Shown here piece after piece: positions 1 to 7,671 of a stretch of DNA of 64,000 nucleotides (position 1 is the first letter of the stretch; the number at the start of each line of letters is the position of its first letter). Source of the stretch: Flectobacillus sp. BAB-3569 (lineage in GTDB: Bacteria > Bacteroidota > Bacteroidia > Cytophagales > Spirosomataceae); the NCBI RefSeq assembly GCF_002270355.1, contig NZ_NJFZ01000010.1, positions 148,899 through 212,898 on the forward strand. The letters are read 5' to 3'. The position numbers and the translations under genes were made by a program. The notes under the pieces are model-generated. The model searched no databases and was not told the origin of the DNA. It saw only the letters and a program-made list of their open reading frames with translations.

Positions 1-1
1 T

Positions 2-928
2 ATCAACAAAGTATGTGCATCTGGCGCAAAAGCCATTATCTTTGCAGCGCAAAGTATCATGCTCGGAATGGCCGATGTTATCGTGGCGGGCGGTATGGAG
101 AGTATGTCTAATGCTCCGTATTATGTGCCTCGTGCTCGCTTTGGCTACAAATATGGCTCAAGTACTTTGGTCGACGGACTCGAAAAAGATGGTCTTTCTG
201 ATGCCTATGATGATTGTGCAATGGGTATCTTTGCAGACAAAACTGCTCGTAAATACGGTATCACTCGTGAAGATCAAGATGATTTTGCGATTGAATCTTA
301 CCGTCGTAGTGCTGAGGCAACACAAAAAGGTTATTTTGCAGACGAGATTATTCCTGTCGAAGTACAAACTCGTAAAGGAGTTGTAACGATTTCAGAGGAT
401 GAAGAATATAAAAATGTCAATTTTGAAAAAATCCCTAACTTAAAACCAGCTTTTGAGAAAAAAGGGACAGTAACCGCAGCTAATGCGTCTACCTTGAATG
501 ATGGTGCCGCTGCGCTGGTTTTGATGTCAAAAAAGAAGGCTGAAAAACTCAAATTGACTCCATTAGCAAAAATTATTGGCTTTGCCGATGCCGAACAAGA
601 ACCTGCATGGTTTACAACCACCCCAACTGTAGCAGTGCCTAAAGCTATTCGTATGGCAGGACTAATTAAAGAGGAGGTAGACTTGTTTGAAGTGAACGAG
701 GCGTTTGCTGTTGTTCCTTTGGCATTTGAAAAATTGTTGGATATTCCCCAACATAAAATCAATGTTTTGGGTGGAGCCGTTTCATTGGGTCACCCACTGG
801 GAGCTTCAGGTGCACGCATTGTTACAACTTTGATAAGCGCTCTTACGCATAAAGGTGGCCGTATTGGTGCTGCTGGTATTTGCAACGGAGGTGGCGGTGC
901 TTCCGCGATTGTGATCGAAAAAATGTAA
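2..928 (+). CDS. Thiolase (acetyl-CoA C-acyltransferase), 5' end cut by window edge
   Basis: The reading frame runs in from the window edge, so roughly the first 85 residues of a normal ~390-residue thiolase are missing. The remaining 308 residues carry all catalytic parts: the nucleophilic cysteine (bases 14-16) in VCASGAKA, the NEAFA motif, the GHPLGASGAR loop with the catalytic histidine, and the C-terminal CNGGGGASA motif with the second cysteine. Thiolases condense two acetyl-CoA or cleave 3-ketoacyl-CoA in the cytosol; the sequence does not separate an AtoB role from a FadA role. It is followed by a repeat-bearing gap and then purC, with no obvious fatty-acid partner downstream. Confidence 0.95.
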   Translation: MNKVCASGAKAIIFAAQSIMLGMADVIVAGGMESMSNAPYYVPRARFGYKYGSSTLVDGLEKDGLSDAYDDCAMGIFADKTARKYGITREDQDDFAIESYRRSAEATQKGYFADEIIPVEVQTRKGVVTISEDEEYKNVNFEKIPNLKPAFEKKGTVTAANASTLNDGAAALVLMSKKKAEKLKLTPLAKIIGFADAEQEPAWFTTTPTVAVPKAIRMAGLIKEEVDLFEVNEAFAVVPLAFEKLLDIPQHKINVLGGAVSLGHPLGASGARIVTTLISALTHKGGRIGAAGICNGGGGASAIVIEKM

Positions 929-960
929 CTTCAATCGGTAGAGATTTTAATTAGTACAAG

Positions 961-1145
961 TATTAGTGCTGAATTATATGTTGCTAGTGTAAGGTTTTGA
1001 TTTTCATTAATTTTATCCGCAGTAAACTCTATGCAATAAGCAAATTTTTTTTGTGCTTCTTAAGAAACCCAAAATACGTTTTGCTGAGTGCCCATAGCTG
1101 ATTACCGAAAGCCCAATAATACACTCATACTTAGCTATTTTTAAT
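961..1145. repeat. Intergenic repeat with 7-base-period array
   Basis: The segment opens with TATTAGTGCTGAATTATATG (961-980), nearly the same as the left end of the larger element at 2921. It also has a TTTTATCCGC word like TTTTACCCGC near 3191. An exact array of five heptamers lies at 1083-1117 (first units GCTGAGT, GCCCATA), of the same word family as 3150-3184 and 37083-37117. It fills most of the thiolase-purC gap and ends about 16 bases before the purC start. No matching right end is clear, so it may be a decayed copy. Confidence 0.55.
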
Positions 1146-1160
1146 ACTACCCAACATAAA

Positions 1161-2102
1161 ATGAACGTAATAAAAAGTACCAATTTCAATTTTCCCAATC
1201 AAACGGGCTTTTACAAAGGTAAGGTAAGAGATGTATATTCGTTTGAAGACCTCCTTGTAATGGTGGCTTCTGACCGTATTTCAGCTTTTGATGTAGTGCT
1301 TCCAGAAGCGATTCCTTTTAAAGGACAGGTGTTGAACCAAATCGCTGAACATTTCTTGAAAGCTACTCAAGCAATTGTTCCAAACTGGTTATTGGCAGTG
1401 CCAGATCCTAATGTAAGTGCTGGTCTCAAATGCGAAGCTTTTCCTGTTGAAATGGTTGTTCGTGGATACTTGGCAGGTCATGCGGCTCGTACATACAAGT
1501 CAGGACTTCGTACACTTTGTGGAGTAACATTGCCTGAAGGATTGAAAGAAAATGATAAATTGCCTCAGCCAATTATTACACCAACTACCAAAGCACACGA
1601 AGGTCACGACGAAGATATTTCTCGTGAAGATATTCTTGCTAAAGGATTAGTAAGCGAAGAGGATTATATTCAGTTAGAGCAATATACTTTGGCATTGTTT
1701 GAAAAAGGTACACAAATGGCTGCCGAACAAGGTTTGATTTTGGTTGATACAAAATATGAATTCGGTAAAATCGACGGTAAAATTGTATTGATTGACGAGA
1801 TTCACACGCCAGACTCTTCTCGCTATTTTTATGCGGACGGTTATGCCGAAAGACAAGCAAGTGGTGAATCTCAAAAACAACTTTCAAAAGAATTTGTTCG
1901 TGAGTGGTTAATCGCTAATAATTTTCAAGGAAAAGAAGGACAAACAGTTCCTGAAATGACTCCAGAGTGGGTAAATCAAATTTCAGAACGTTATATTGAG
2001 CTTTTTGAAAAAGTTACAGGTAAAGCTTTCGAAAAATCTGTCTCAGATAATGTCTTAGAACGAGTTGAGAAAAACGTGTTAACTTTCTTGGCGAACAGAT
2101 AA
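1161..2102 (+). CDS. purC: Phosphoribosylaminoimidazole-succinocarboxamide synthase
   Basis: SAICAR synthase joins CAIR with aspartate using ATP, a late-middle step of de novo purine synthesis in the cytosol. At 313 residues it is the longer form resembling yeast ADE1, not the ~240-residue form of many bacteria. Signatures are [20 protein letters not shown] near the N-terminus, the [17 protein letters not shown] loop near residue 95, and VDTKYEFGK followed by [13 protein letters not shown] around 195-222. The ATG at 1161 places GKVRDVY at the usual distance from the N-terminus. It stands alone here without other pur genes. Confidence 0.97.
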   Translation: MNVIKSTNFNFPNQTGFYKGKVRDVYSFEDLLVMVASDRISAFDVVLPEAIPFKGQVLNQIAEHFLKATQAIVPNWLLAVPDPNVSAGLKCEAFPVEMVVRGYLAGHAARTYKSGLRTLCGVTLPEGLKENDKLPQPIITPTTKAHEGHDEDISREDILAKGLVSEEDYIQLEQYTLALFEKGTQMAAEQGLILVDTKYEFGKIDGKIVLIDEIHTPDSSRYFYADGYAERQASGESQKQLSKEFVREWLIANNFQGKEGQTVPEMTPEWVNQISERYIELFEKVTGKAFEKSVSDNVLERVEKNVLTFLANR

Positions 2103-2146
2103 TAGTCGCTAGAAATTTTAAACATTTTAGTAATAAATTGTACTTG

Positions 2147-2175
2147 AATAAGCTCTTGTTTTGCAGGAGCTTATT
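2147..2175 (+). terminator. Possible weak terminator after purC
   Basis: AATAAGCTC and GAGCTTATT form a 9-bp stem around an 11-base loop about 45 bases past the purC stop. The run of T after it is short, so termination strength is uncertain. Confidence 0.4.
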
Positions 2176-2376
2176 TGTAGTTATAAGTACAAATTTTTTT
2201 CGTGAAAATTGCTAAATTGCACAGCATTTGTAGGTAAGTCATGTGAAGTGAACGTATTCTTATTAAATACTTATTTCCATGAACTTTGTACCTTCGAGCA
2301 TACAAACTAGGGGCGAGTCCCTAAAGCATTTTTAATTCCAAAAAAATCTACTGCGATTATATAAAGTAGTAAAAAG

Positions 2377-2796
2377 ATGAATTTTAAGATTGAAAAAAAC
2401 GAGCAATACGCTCTTATCGAACTTAACGAAACAGCTTTAACTCAAGAAAATCACGCTGATTTCGAAAATATTATCCGTCAACTTTTCCGTGCTGGTTACG
2501 GTAATGTTATCGTAAAATTTGATGAAATTGTTGAATTGGATGGTCATGGCGTTTCAGTAATTCGTAAAGGCAATAAAATCTGTTTAAACGAGCTAGGCTT
2601 GTTCATCATCGTAACTAAAAATGATGAAATCATTGACCAACTAGATCGTGCCAAAATCGAAGATTTAACCATCATGCCAACTGTTCAAGAGGCAATTGAT
2701 GCAGTATTCTTGAACGAACTCGAAAACGATTTTCAATCAGAAGATGAAGATGAGTTTGGCGGTGGCGAATACAGCGAGAGCGAAGAAGACTATTAA
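2377..2796 (+). CDS. STAS-domain protein with acidic tail
   Basis: The first ~105 residues look like a STAS fold of the anti-sigma-factor antagonist type: alternating strands and helices, a VELDGHGVSVIRKG stretch where SpoIIAA-type proteins have their phospho-acceptor loop, and an LGLFIIVTKNDEI strand after it. The remaining ~30 residues are almost all Asp/Glu/Ser/Gly, giving a very acidic flexible tail. Known STAS proteins work by partner switching with kinases or other regulators; no such partner is adjacent. The next gene on this strand is rnz, about 780 bases away across a large repeat and a terminator. The exact role is unknown. Confidence 0.75.
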   Translation: MNFKIEKNEQYALIELNETALTQENHADFENIIRQLFRAGYGNVIVKFDEIVELDGHGVSVIRKGNKICLNELGLFIIVTKNDEIIDQLDRAKIEDLTIMPTVQEAIDAVFLNELENDFQSEDEDEFGGGEYSESEEDY

Positions 2797-2860
2797 TCAA
2801 ATTGTATAATACAAAGACTTAAAAGTATTCATCAAAGGGTATTTTTCTGTTTTTCGAACA

Positions 2861-2900
2861 AAAAAACCTTATTAGACGTTAGTCTGATAAGGTTTTTTTT
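2861..2900 (+). terminator. Rho-independent terminator after the STAS gene
   Basis: AACCTTATTAGAC and GTCTGATAAGGTT form a 13-bp stem (one G-T pair) with a 4-base loop, flanked by A and T runs. It lies about 65 bases past the stop codon. Confidence 0.85.
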
Positions 2901-2920
2901 TATATTGAATCCCCGTTATG

Positions 2921-3520
2921 TATTAGTGCTGAATATATGAGTTGCGAATTTTAAAGGTAAAATTTTTATTGTCAATATCTGATTCTTTCAATTTATTTAA
3001 TCTAATGAGATAAAATATTGGTAATCATGAAATTACTCTCCAAATTCAATGCTTCTACTAAAGTTAGTGGGCAAAATAAAATTGAATTAATATGCTATAG
3101 GCAATAAGCCATAGGTATTGAGCAAAAATTTCATAGCGAATATTTTTTGCAGAAAGCCCATTGCTGAAAGTCGAAAGCCCTAAATTTAATTTTACCCGCA
3201 ATAGGTATTATTCTTTATGCCTGACGCCTACAGCTTATAGCCTAGAGCGTAATAAGTTAGTGGGCAAAATAGAATTTAATTTTTGTGCCCAAGGCATTCA
3301 GGTATCAGCTTTCGGCGGTGGGCTTTGTAAAAAAGCATGGCTGTGGTTAATAAAAACATTTTAACACTCTGTGCCTTGTGCCTAAACACATAACTTAAAT
3401 CTAATTCTGCACGATTACTTAAGTAATCGTGCAGAATTAGATTTAATCAATTGGAGATGTAAGATATTGATAATTATAACTTTACATTCACAATTCACAA
3501 CTCATAATTCGGCACTAATA
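2921..3520. repeat. Composite ~600-base intergenic repeat element with inverted ends
   Basis: The 780-base gap between the STAS gene and rnz holds no credible gene but is highly structured. The left end (2921-2950) and the reverse complement of the right end (3492-3520) match at about 27 of 30 positions with one indel, both starting TATTAGTGC. Inside are four exact 7-base-period arrays (3095-3122, 3150-3184, 3220-3247, 3294-3328), a GTGCC-type array near 3366-3390, two direct copies of GTTAGTGGGCAAAAT (3064 and 3258), and a perfect 52-base palindrome. The array at 3294-3328 is of the reverse-complement word class to that at 3150-3184. No transposase is present, so this is a non-coding element. 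Confidence 0.75.
3395..3446. repeat. Perfect 52-base palindrome
   Basis: Bases 3395-3420 are the exact reverse complement of 3421-3446 with no spacer; the centre is ATTACTTAAGTAAT. One arm (26 bases) recurs with two mismatches at 36977-37002, so the arm is a dispersed word. It could form a cruciform or a very stable RNA hairpin. Confidence 0.9.
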
Positions 3521-3577
3521 CTTAAGTGCTTTATTACTTAATTATTTTGTTTACCAGTAATTTAAAATTATAACAAT

Positions 3578-4501
3578 TTGAGTTTCCATCTTACTATCCT
3601 AGGTACGGGTTCTGCCAACCCAGTAGTAACACGTAATGCAACTTCCCACTTTTTGATGGTGGAGCAAGAAGGGTATCTGTTTGATTGTGGAGAGGCTACC
3701 CAAACGCAATTGCTTCGTTTCAAACTCAAGGCCACTCGTATCAAATATATTTTCATTACGCATCTTCATGGAGATCATTTCTTTGGGCTAATTGGTTTAT
3801 TGTCATTACTTAATATGCATCACAGAGTTGACGATTTATATATCTATGGTCCCAAAGGGCTTGCGGAGATATTGACACTTCAAATGAAGTATTCGGATAC
3901 ACGTCTTAATTTTAAGGTACATTTTGAGGAAACCCGTGCTGAAGAGTCCTACCTCTTGATGGAAAATGACCATGTAAAGGTCACAACAATTCCATTGGTG
4001 CATCGGGTAGCATGCTGTGGTTTTTTGATTGAGGAAAAAGAAAAACCACATAAAATTCTAAAAGAGCTATTGCCTGCGAATATTAGTATCGAGCAGATTA
4101 AACTCCTCAAAGAAGGACAAGATGTATTAGATGACAATGGTGAAGTGTTGTATTCATGCGACTATTACACTATTAAAGGGCCTGAGCCAGACAGTTATGC
4201 TTTTTGTACTGATACAGCGTATCATCCTCCCATATTGCCAATTATAAAGGGAGTAAAATTACTATATCATGAAACTACCTTTTTACATGAATTGGTAGAA
4301 AGAGCTAAAGAAACCTGCCATTCTACCGCCTATCAAGCTGGGCAAATAGCAAAAGAGGCCAATGTGAAAAACTTGTTAATTGGGCATTTTTCATCCAGAT
4401 ATAAAGATTTGACTCCATTTATTGACGAAGCTAGACAGGTTTTTGACAAAACTATTCTAGGAGAAGATGGAATGACGATTGACTTTAGAGATTTGACATA
4501 A
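3578..4501 (+). CDS. rnz: Ribonuclease Z (tRNA 3' processing endonuclease)
   Basis: RNase Z removes the 3' trailer from tRNA precursors. The 307-residue product is a metallo-beta-lactamase fold protein with the zinc motif HLHGDH at residues 62-67, the N-terminal LTILGTGSANP strand, and later the conserved FCTDTAYHPP and LLIGHFSSRY regions. The start is TTG: an in-frame stop lies at 3563-3565 and the next ATG would delete the conserved first strand, so TTG 3578 is the only sensible choice. RNase Z is relevant here because several tRNA genes in the window lack an encoded CCA. Confidence 0.95.
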   Translation: MSFHLTILGTGSANPVVTRNATSHFLMVEQEGYLFDCGEATQTQLLRFKLKATRIKYIFITHLHGDHFFGLIGLLSLLNMHHRVDDLYIYGPKGLAEILTLQMKYSDTRLNFKVHFEETRAEESYLLMENDHVKVTTIPLVHRVACCGFLIEEKEKPHKILKELLPANISIEQIKLLKEGQDVLDDNGEVLYSCDYYTIKGPEPDSYAFCTDTAYHPPILPIIKGVKLLYHETTFLHELVERAKETCHSTAYQAGQIAKEANVKNLLIGHFSSRYKDLTPFIDEARQVFDKTILGEDGMTIDFRDLT

Positions 4502-4502
4502 C

Positions 4503-4551
4503 AAAAAAGTAATGGCTTTCGAAATCATTTTTCGAAAGCCATTACTTTTTT
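4503..4551. terminator. Bidirectional terminator between rnz and the gliding-type gene
   Basis: A perfect 22-bp stem with a 5-base loop begins with six A and ends with six T, so it works on both strands. It sits exactly between the convergent stops at 4501 and 4554. Confidence 0.92.
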
Positions 4552-4553
4552 GT

Positions 4554-6773
4554 TTATTTCAGTACACTTATCCAACCTTTAAAATTTTGCCTTGTAAACT
4601 TTAAGAGGTAATAATAATCTCCACTCACTATTTCATCAGCAAACCACTCAAATTTTCGGTCATAGGACTGATATACTTGTTGTCCCCAACGGTTAAATAC
4701 TTGGATATATTCAAATCTGTCAAAACATGAGTTTTCGGGAAGATTCGTAATCGTAAACGAATCATTTTTTCCATCGCCATTGGGCGTAATAACATTCGGT
4801 GGGGTAAATGTATAAGCAGTTTCTTTGTTCTTGACTAAAACGGTAACTTTGGTTGTGTCAAAACGCATGGGGCTACACGAGTTATCTTCTGTGACAAAAT
4901 TGATTACAAAGGTTTTTTCTTTCTCCTGACCTAATAGCTCGCAAGTAAGATTCCACTGAAACGGAGAGGTTAGTGATGCAATACCATTTTTATTGCTCCA
5001 ACTAATGCCCACACTTCCTAAATTAAAGCCTTGTCCAATGCCATATAGCTGAATGGGATCGCTATCAGGATCTTTTGCATTTACATCAAAAGTTAATGGG
5101 ATGGCATTTTCTCCGTCCAAAACAACGGTTATATTCTGATCTTTTAGGGTGGTGCTCACATGAGGTTTGTTCGATAGAATAGGGGTAGGCTTGAATGCAA
5201 TCGTTAAAGTATCACTTTTGCTTCGACTACAATACCTATCAGAGACGATAAAATCGACCAAATAATCAGTCGTTCTAATTTGGTCACAAAGTGGTTTCCA
5301 TGTAAAAGGTGACTGGACATTGCCAATACCCGAACTTCCATTAAACGTAATACCTGCCTGCGATAACGTAAAACCTCGTCCTACGGCGCGGAGGCTCAAA
5401 GAATCTACATCCACGTCTTTCCCAAAAATATTGTAAGACAAAGTAGAGTTAATGGGTGCAGATAACGTTCGACTAATGGCGTCGGTGCTAATAATAGGTT
5501 TAGCATTATCTCTTGGTTGACGATATACTTTCACCGTGAGAGTATCACTCAAGGACTGTGGACAGCCATTGTCACTTGTGAATACTTGAAAAACTAGGGG
5601 TTTTCCATCAAAACTTTGGGAACATTCATCCAAACATATTTCGGCTTTGAGCGTATCGGCCTTCGATAAGATATTGTAAGCAATTGGAATATTAGCAAAA
5701 CCTTTATCAGAAAAATTTTGTCCAACTACTTTTAATCGTATTTGAGTATATGGATTAGGATCGGTAAAGTATAGCTCAAAACAGGCGTTTTTTTGTGTAT
5801 TTGGAATGGTAATAATCTCATCCTTTCCAATCTGGTTCAAACTTCCTTTTAGCTTGGCAAAACTTATGGGAGCATTATTGATAGGACAGTCTACCACCTT
5901 CAACTGAAAATCTCTCAGCGCATAGCCTATTCTTTTTCCTGCCCTATATTCTTCAACTCGCACCGAAAAAACAAATAAGCCCAGTTGATTAGCCGTCACA
6001 GAGAGTCTTCCAGTTCGGGAGTTTACGCTCAAAGCTGGATTACCCGGAATAGCATTCGTATTAGAGTATCCCGTTGCCCAAGTAACTCTTGGATAATTTG
6101 AGCTACCAGTAGGAAATTGTGGGTTAGGAGATTGTACAGAGCTAAATCCAGCAAGTGGACTTACCACACTATACACCAGACTGTCTCCATCTGCATCAGT
6201 AGCACTAAAATCAAAGTTAAATGGTCTGTTGATACAAATATAGTCGCCCGATAAGTCTTTAAATTTGGGAGTTGAATTGATAAATTCTTTATTGTCGACA
6301 AGAATGGCAGGGAATTCTGTGTAGAAAAGTGAAGAAGTACGGCCCGGATTTTGAATATTTGAGATTACATCATTTCTACAACATCTATCCCATGCTATGT
6401 AATACCCCTCAGGATCGTTGAAATTGGCAGATGCAAGCGTCACTAAAGAAGAATATTTGATTAGTCTCGTTCTAACGTTTCCATATTCTGAGCAATCGGG
6501 ATTGGTATAGGGGATTTGCAAATTTGAAATCAGCGGAACCACAACGTAACCCATCATTACATTATCTTTTTTTCTGAAAAAGCCCAAAGTAACAGTCTGA
6601 TCTAAGGCTCCGGGTTGACCATTAATCGCATCAAAGTATAAATTTAGAGAGAGTCTGTGAGTGAAACCTTGGTCACTTATACGTTGCAAATCAATATCGC
6701 CTCCCACAATATGTGTAGCTCTTGACGTTAAGCATCCCAACAGTAAAAAAACACATAGTAAAGCTTTCTTCAT
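4554..6773 (-). CDS. Secreted protein with gliding-motility (T9SS type B) C-terminal domain
   Basis: The 739-residue product starts with a signal peptide (MKKALLCVFLLLGCLTSRA) and ends with a type B type IX sorting domain. That domain shows NVITPNGDGKNDSFTI, then FNRWGQQVYQS, then a GDYYYLLKF strand near the end (last ~85 residues). The middle has repeated beta-sandwich-like units of about 110 residues, visible as recurring phrases such as SLRAVGRGFTLSQAGITF and QLYGIGQGFNLGSVGISW with DPDSD-type acidic loops. This fits a cell-surface protein exported by the Por/T9SS system, an adhesin or polymer-binding protein rather than an enzyme. It is a single gene with its own terminator. Confidence 0.88.
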   Translation of the reverse strand: MKKALLCVFLLLGCLTSRATHIVGGDIDLQRISDQGFTHRLSLNLYFDAINGQPGALDQTVTLGFFRKKDNVMMGYVVVPLISNLQIPYTNPDCSEYGNVRTRLIKYSSLVTLASANFNDPEGYYIAWDRCCRNDVISNIQNPGRTSSLFYTEFPAILVDNKEFINSTPKFKDLSGDYICINRPFNFDFSATDADGDSLVYSVVSPLAGFSSVQSPNPQFPTGSSNYPRVTWATGYSNTNAIPGNPALSVNSRTGRLSVTANQLGLFVFSVRVEEYRAGKRIGYALRDFQLKVVDCPINNAPISFAKLKGSLNQIGKDEIITIPNTQKNACFELYFTDPNPYTQIRLKVVGQNFSDKGFANIPIAYNILSKADTLKAEICLDECSQSFDGKPLVFQVFTSDNGCPQSLSDTLTVKVYRQPRDNAKPIISTDAISRTLSAPINSTLSYNIFGKDVDVDSLSLRAVGRGFTLSQAGITFNGSSGIGNVQSPFTWKPLCDQIRTTDYLVDFIVSDRYCSRSKSDTLTIAFKPTPILSNKPHVSTTLKDQNITVVLDGENAIPLTFDVNAKDPDSDPIQLYGIGQGFNLGSVGISWSNKNGIASLTSPFQWNLTCELLGQEKEKTFVINFVTEDNSCSPMRFDTTKVTVLVKNKETAYTFTPPNVITPNGDGKNDSFTITNLPENSCFDRFEYIQVFNRWGQQVYQSYDRKFEWFADEIVSGDYYYLLKFTRQNFKGWISVLK

Positions 6774-7671
6774 AAGTTGTTGTAGTTTCGAGTTTAGTAA
6801 GATAAACTAGGACGAGCAATTGTAATAGTTTAAGAGTTTGTGTAAATTACAAGTAAATTATTTAACACCAGAACATTTCAACTATACGACAGGTTGTGGA
6901 AACGAAAGGTTGCCATTACTAAAGTTTTTTTTCTGGTAACTGCTTGTTTTCCTATTTTTTAGCGATTCATTTTTCCCACTTCATCACACACAGTAAGTTA
7001 CAAAATCCTAACCTTTTATATTGAATAACAGTAGATTTTATTACAGTTTGAAAAAATAGTGATTAGTCTATTTTGAAGATAAAAGATGATTTAATCTATA
7101 TGTTTTGTAGTCTATTTTTTGCTTCCAAAAGGGCTTAAAAACAGTAGTAAAATGTAGATTTAACGGTATTCTTTGAAAAAAAAGAAGGTTTTTTTTATAA
7201 AAGGAGCAATGTTTTGAAAAAAGCCATTTTGTGTTATTTTTTTGTAAAAACATTTAAAATAGGTTTTAATTTTCAGTGTAATTCAGGCAAATACTGCTAA
7301 ATTGGCATAAATAGGTGTTATAAAATCGGATTTTTGTAAAAATACTTATACGTGCAGGAATTGTATCTAACTAAGAATATTTTTTGCAAAAACTTGATTT
7401 TGTTCAATACCGATGATTATTCGGCGAAATGCTATTTTATCCAAATAATTTTTTGTATATCTTTGTAAAAGCGAAATAGAGTGAAGTATATATAGCCATA
7501 ATCACAAAGAAAGGTCGTTAGATATTTTATGAAATAATTTTGATTTTGTCAATAAACCGTCTAAAATATTTACAACTTTTCAAAAGAAGAAGGATAATAA
7601 TACCACTATAATAAATAAAGGCTACCTAGAACAGGTTAAATTTTAAACTTAAAAAAACAAACCCCATTACC
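6774..7671. other. Long AT-rich intergenic region upstream of gltB
   Basis: About 900 bases without a credible gene; the only open frames are short and rich in Phe/Lys/Asn as expected from AT-rich noise. It is the divergent space between the gliding-type gene and gltB. Apart from the promoter-like TATCTTTG at 7458 nothing clear is seen. Confidence 0.6.
7458..7465 (+). promoter_or_regulatory. Possible -7 element of the gltB promoter
   Basis: TATCTTTG matches the Bacteroidota TAnnTTTG -7 element. No good TTTG is seen 19-21 bases upstream, so support is partial. If used, the gltB mRNA would have a leader of about 200 bases. Confidence 0.4.

Noticed and set aside
331..762. Minus-strand 143-codon ORF opposite the thiolase
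   Set aside because: It is antisense to a well-conserved gene with all catalytic motifs; its composition is that of a shadow frame.
3161..3364. Plus-strand 67-codon ORF in the STAS-rnz gap
   Set aside because: It lies entirely in the heptamer arrays and has no protein-like features.
7068..7253. 61-codon minus-strand ORF upstream of gltB
   Set aside because: It is Lys/Phe/Asn-rich as expected from AT-rich noise and has no start context or domain.
7458..7671. Riboswitch in the gltB leader
   Set aside because: I looked for a glutamine or other known riboswitch core but saw no convincing conserved structure.
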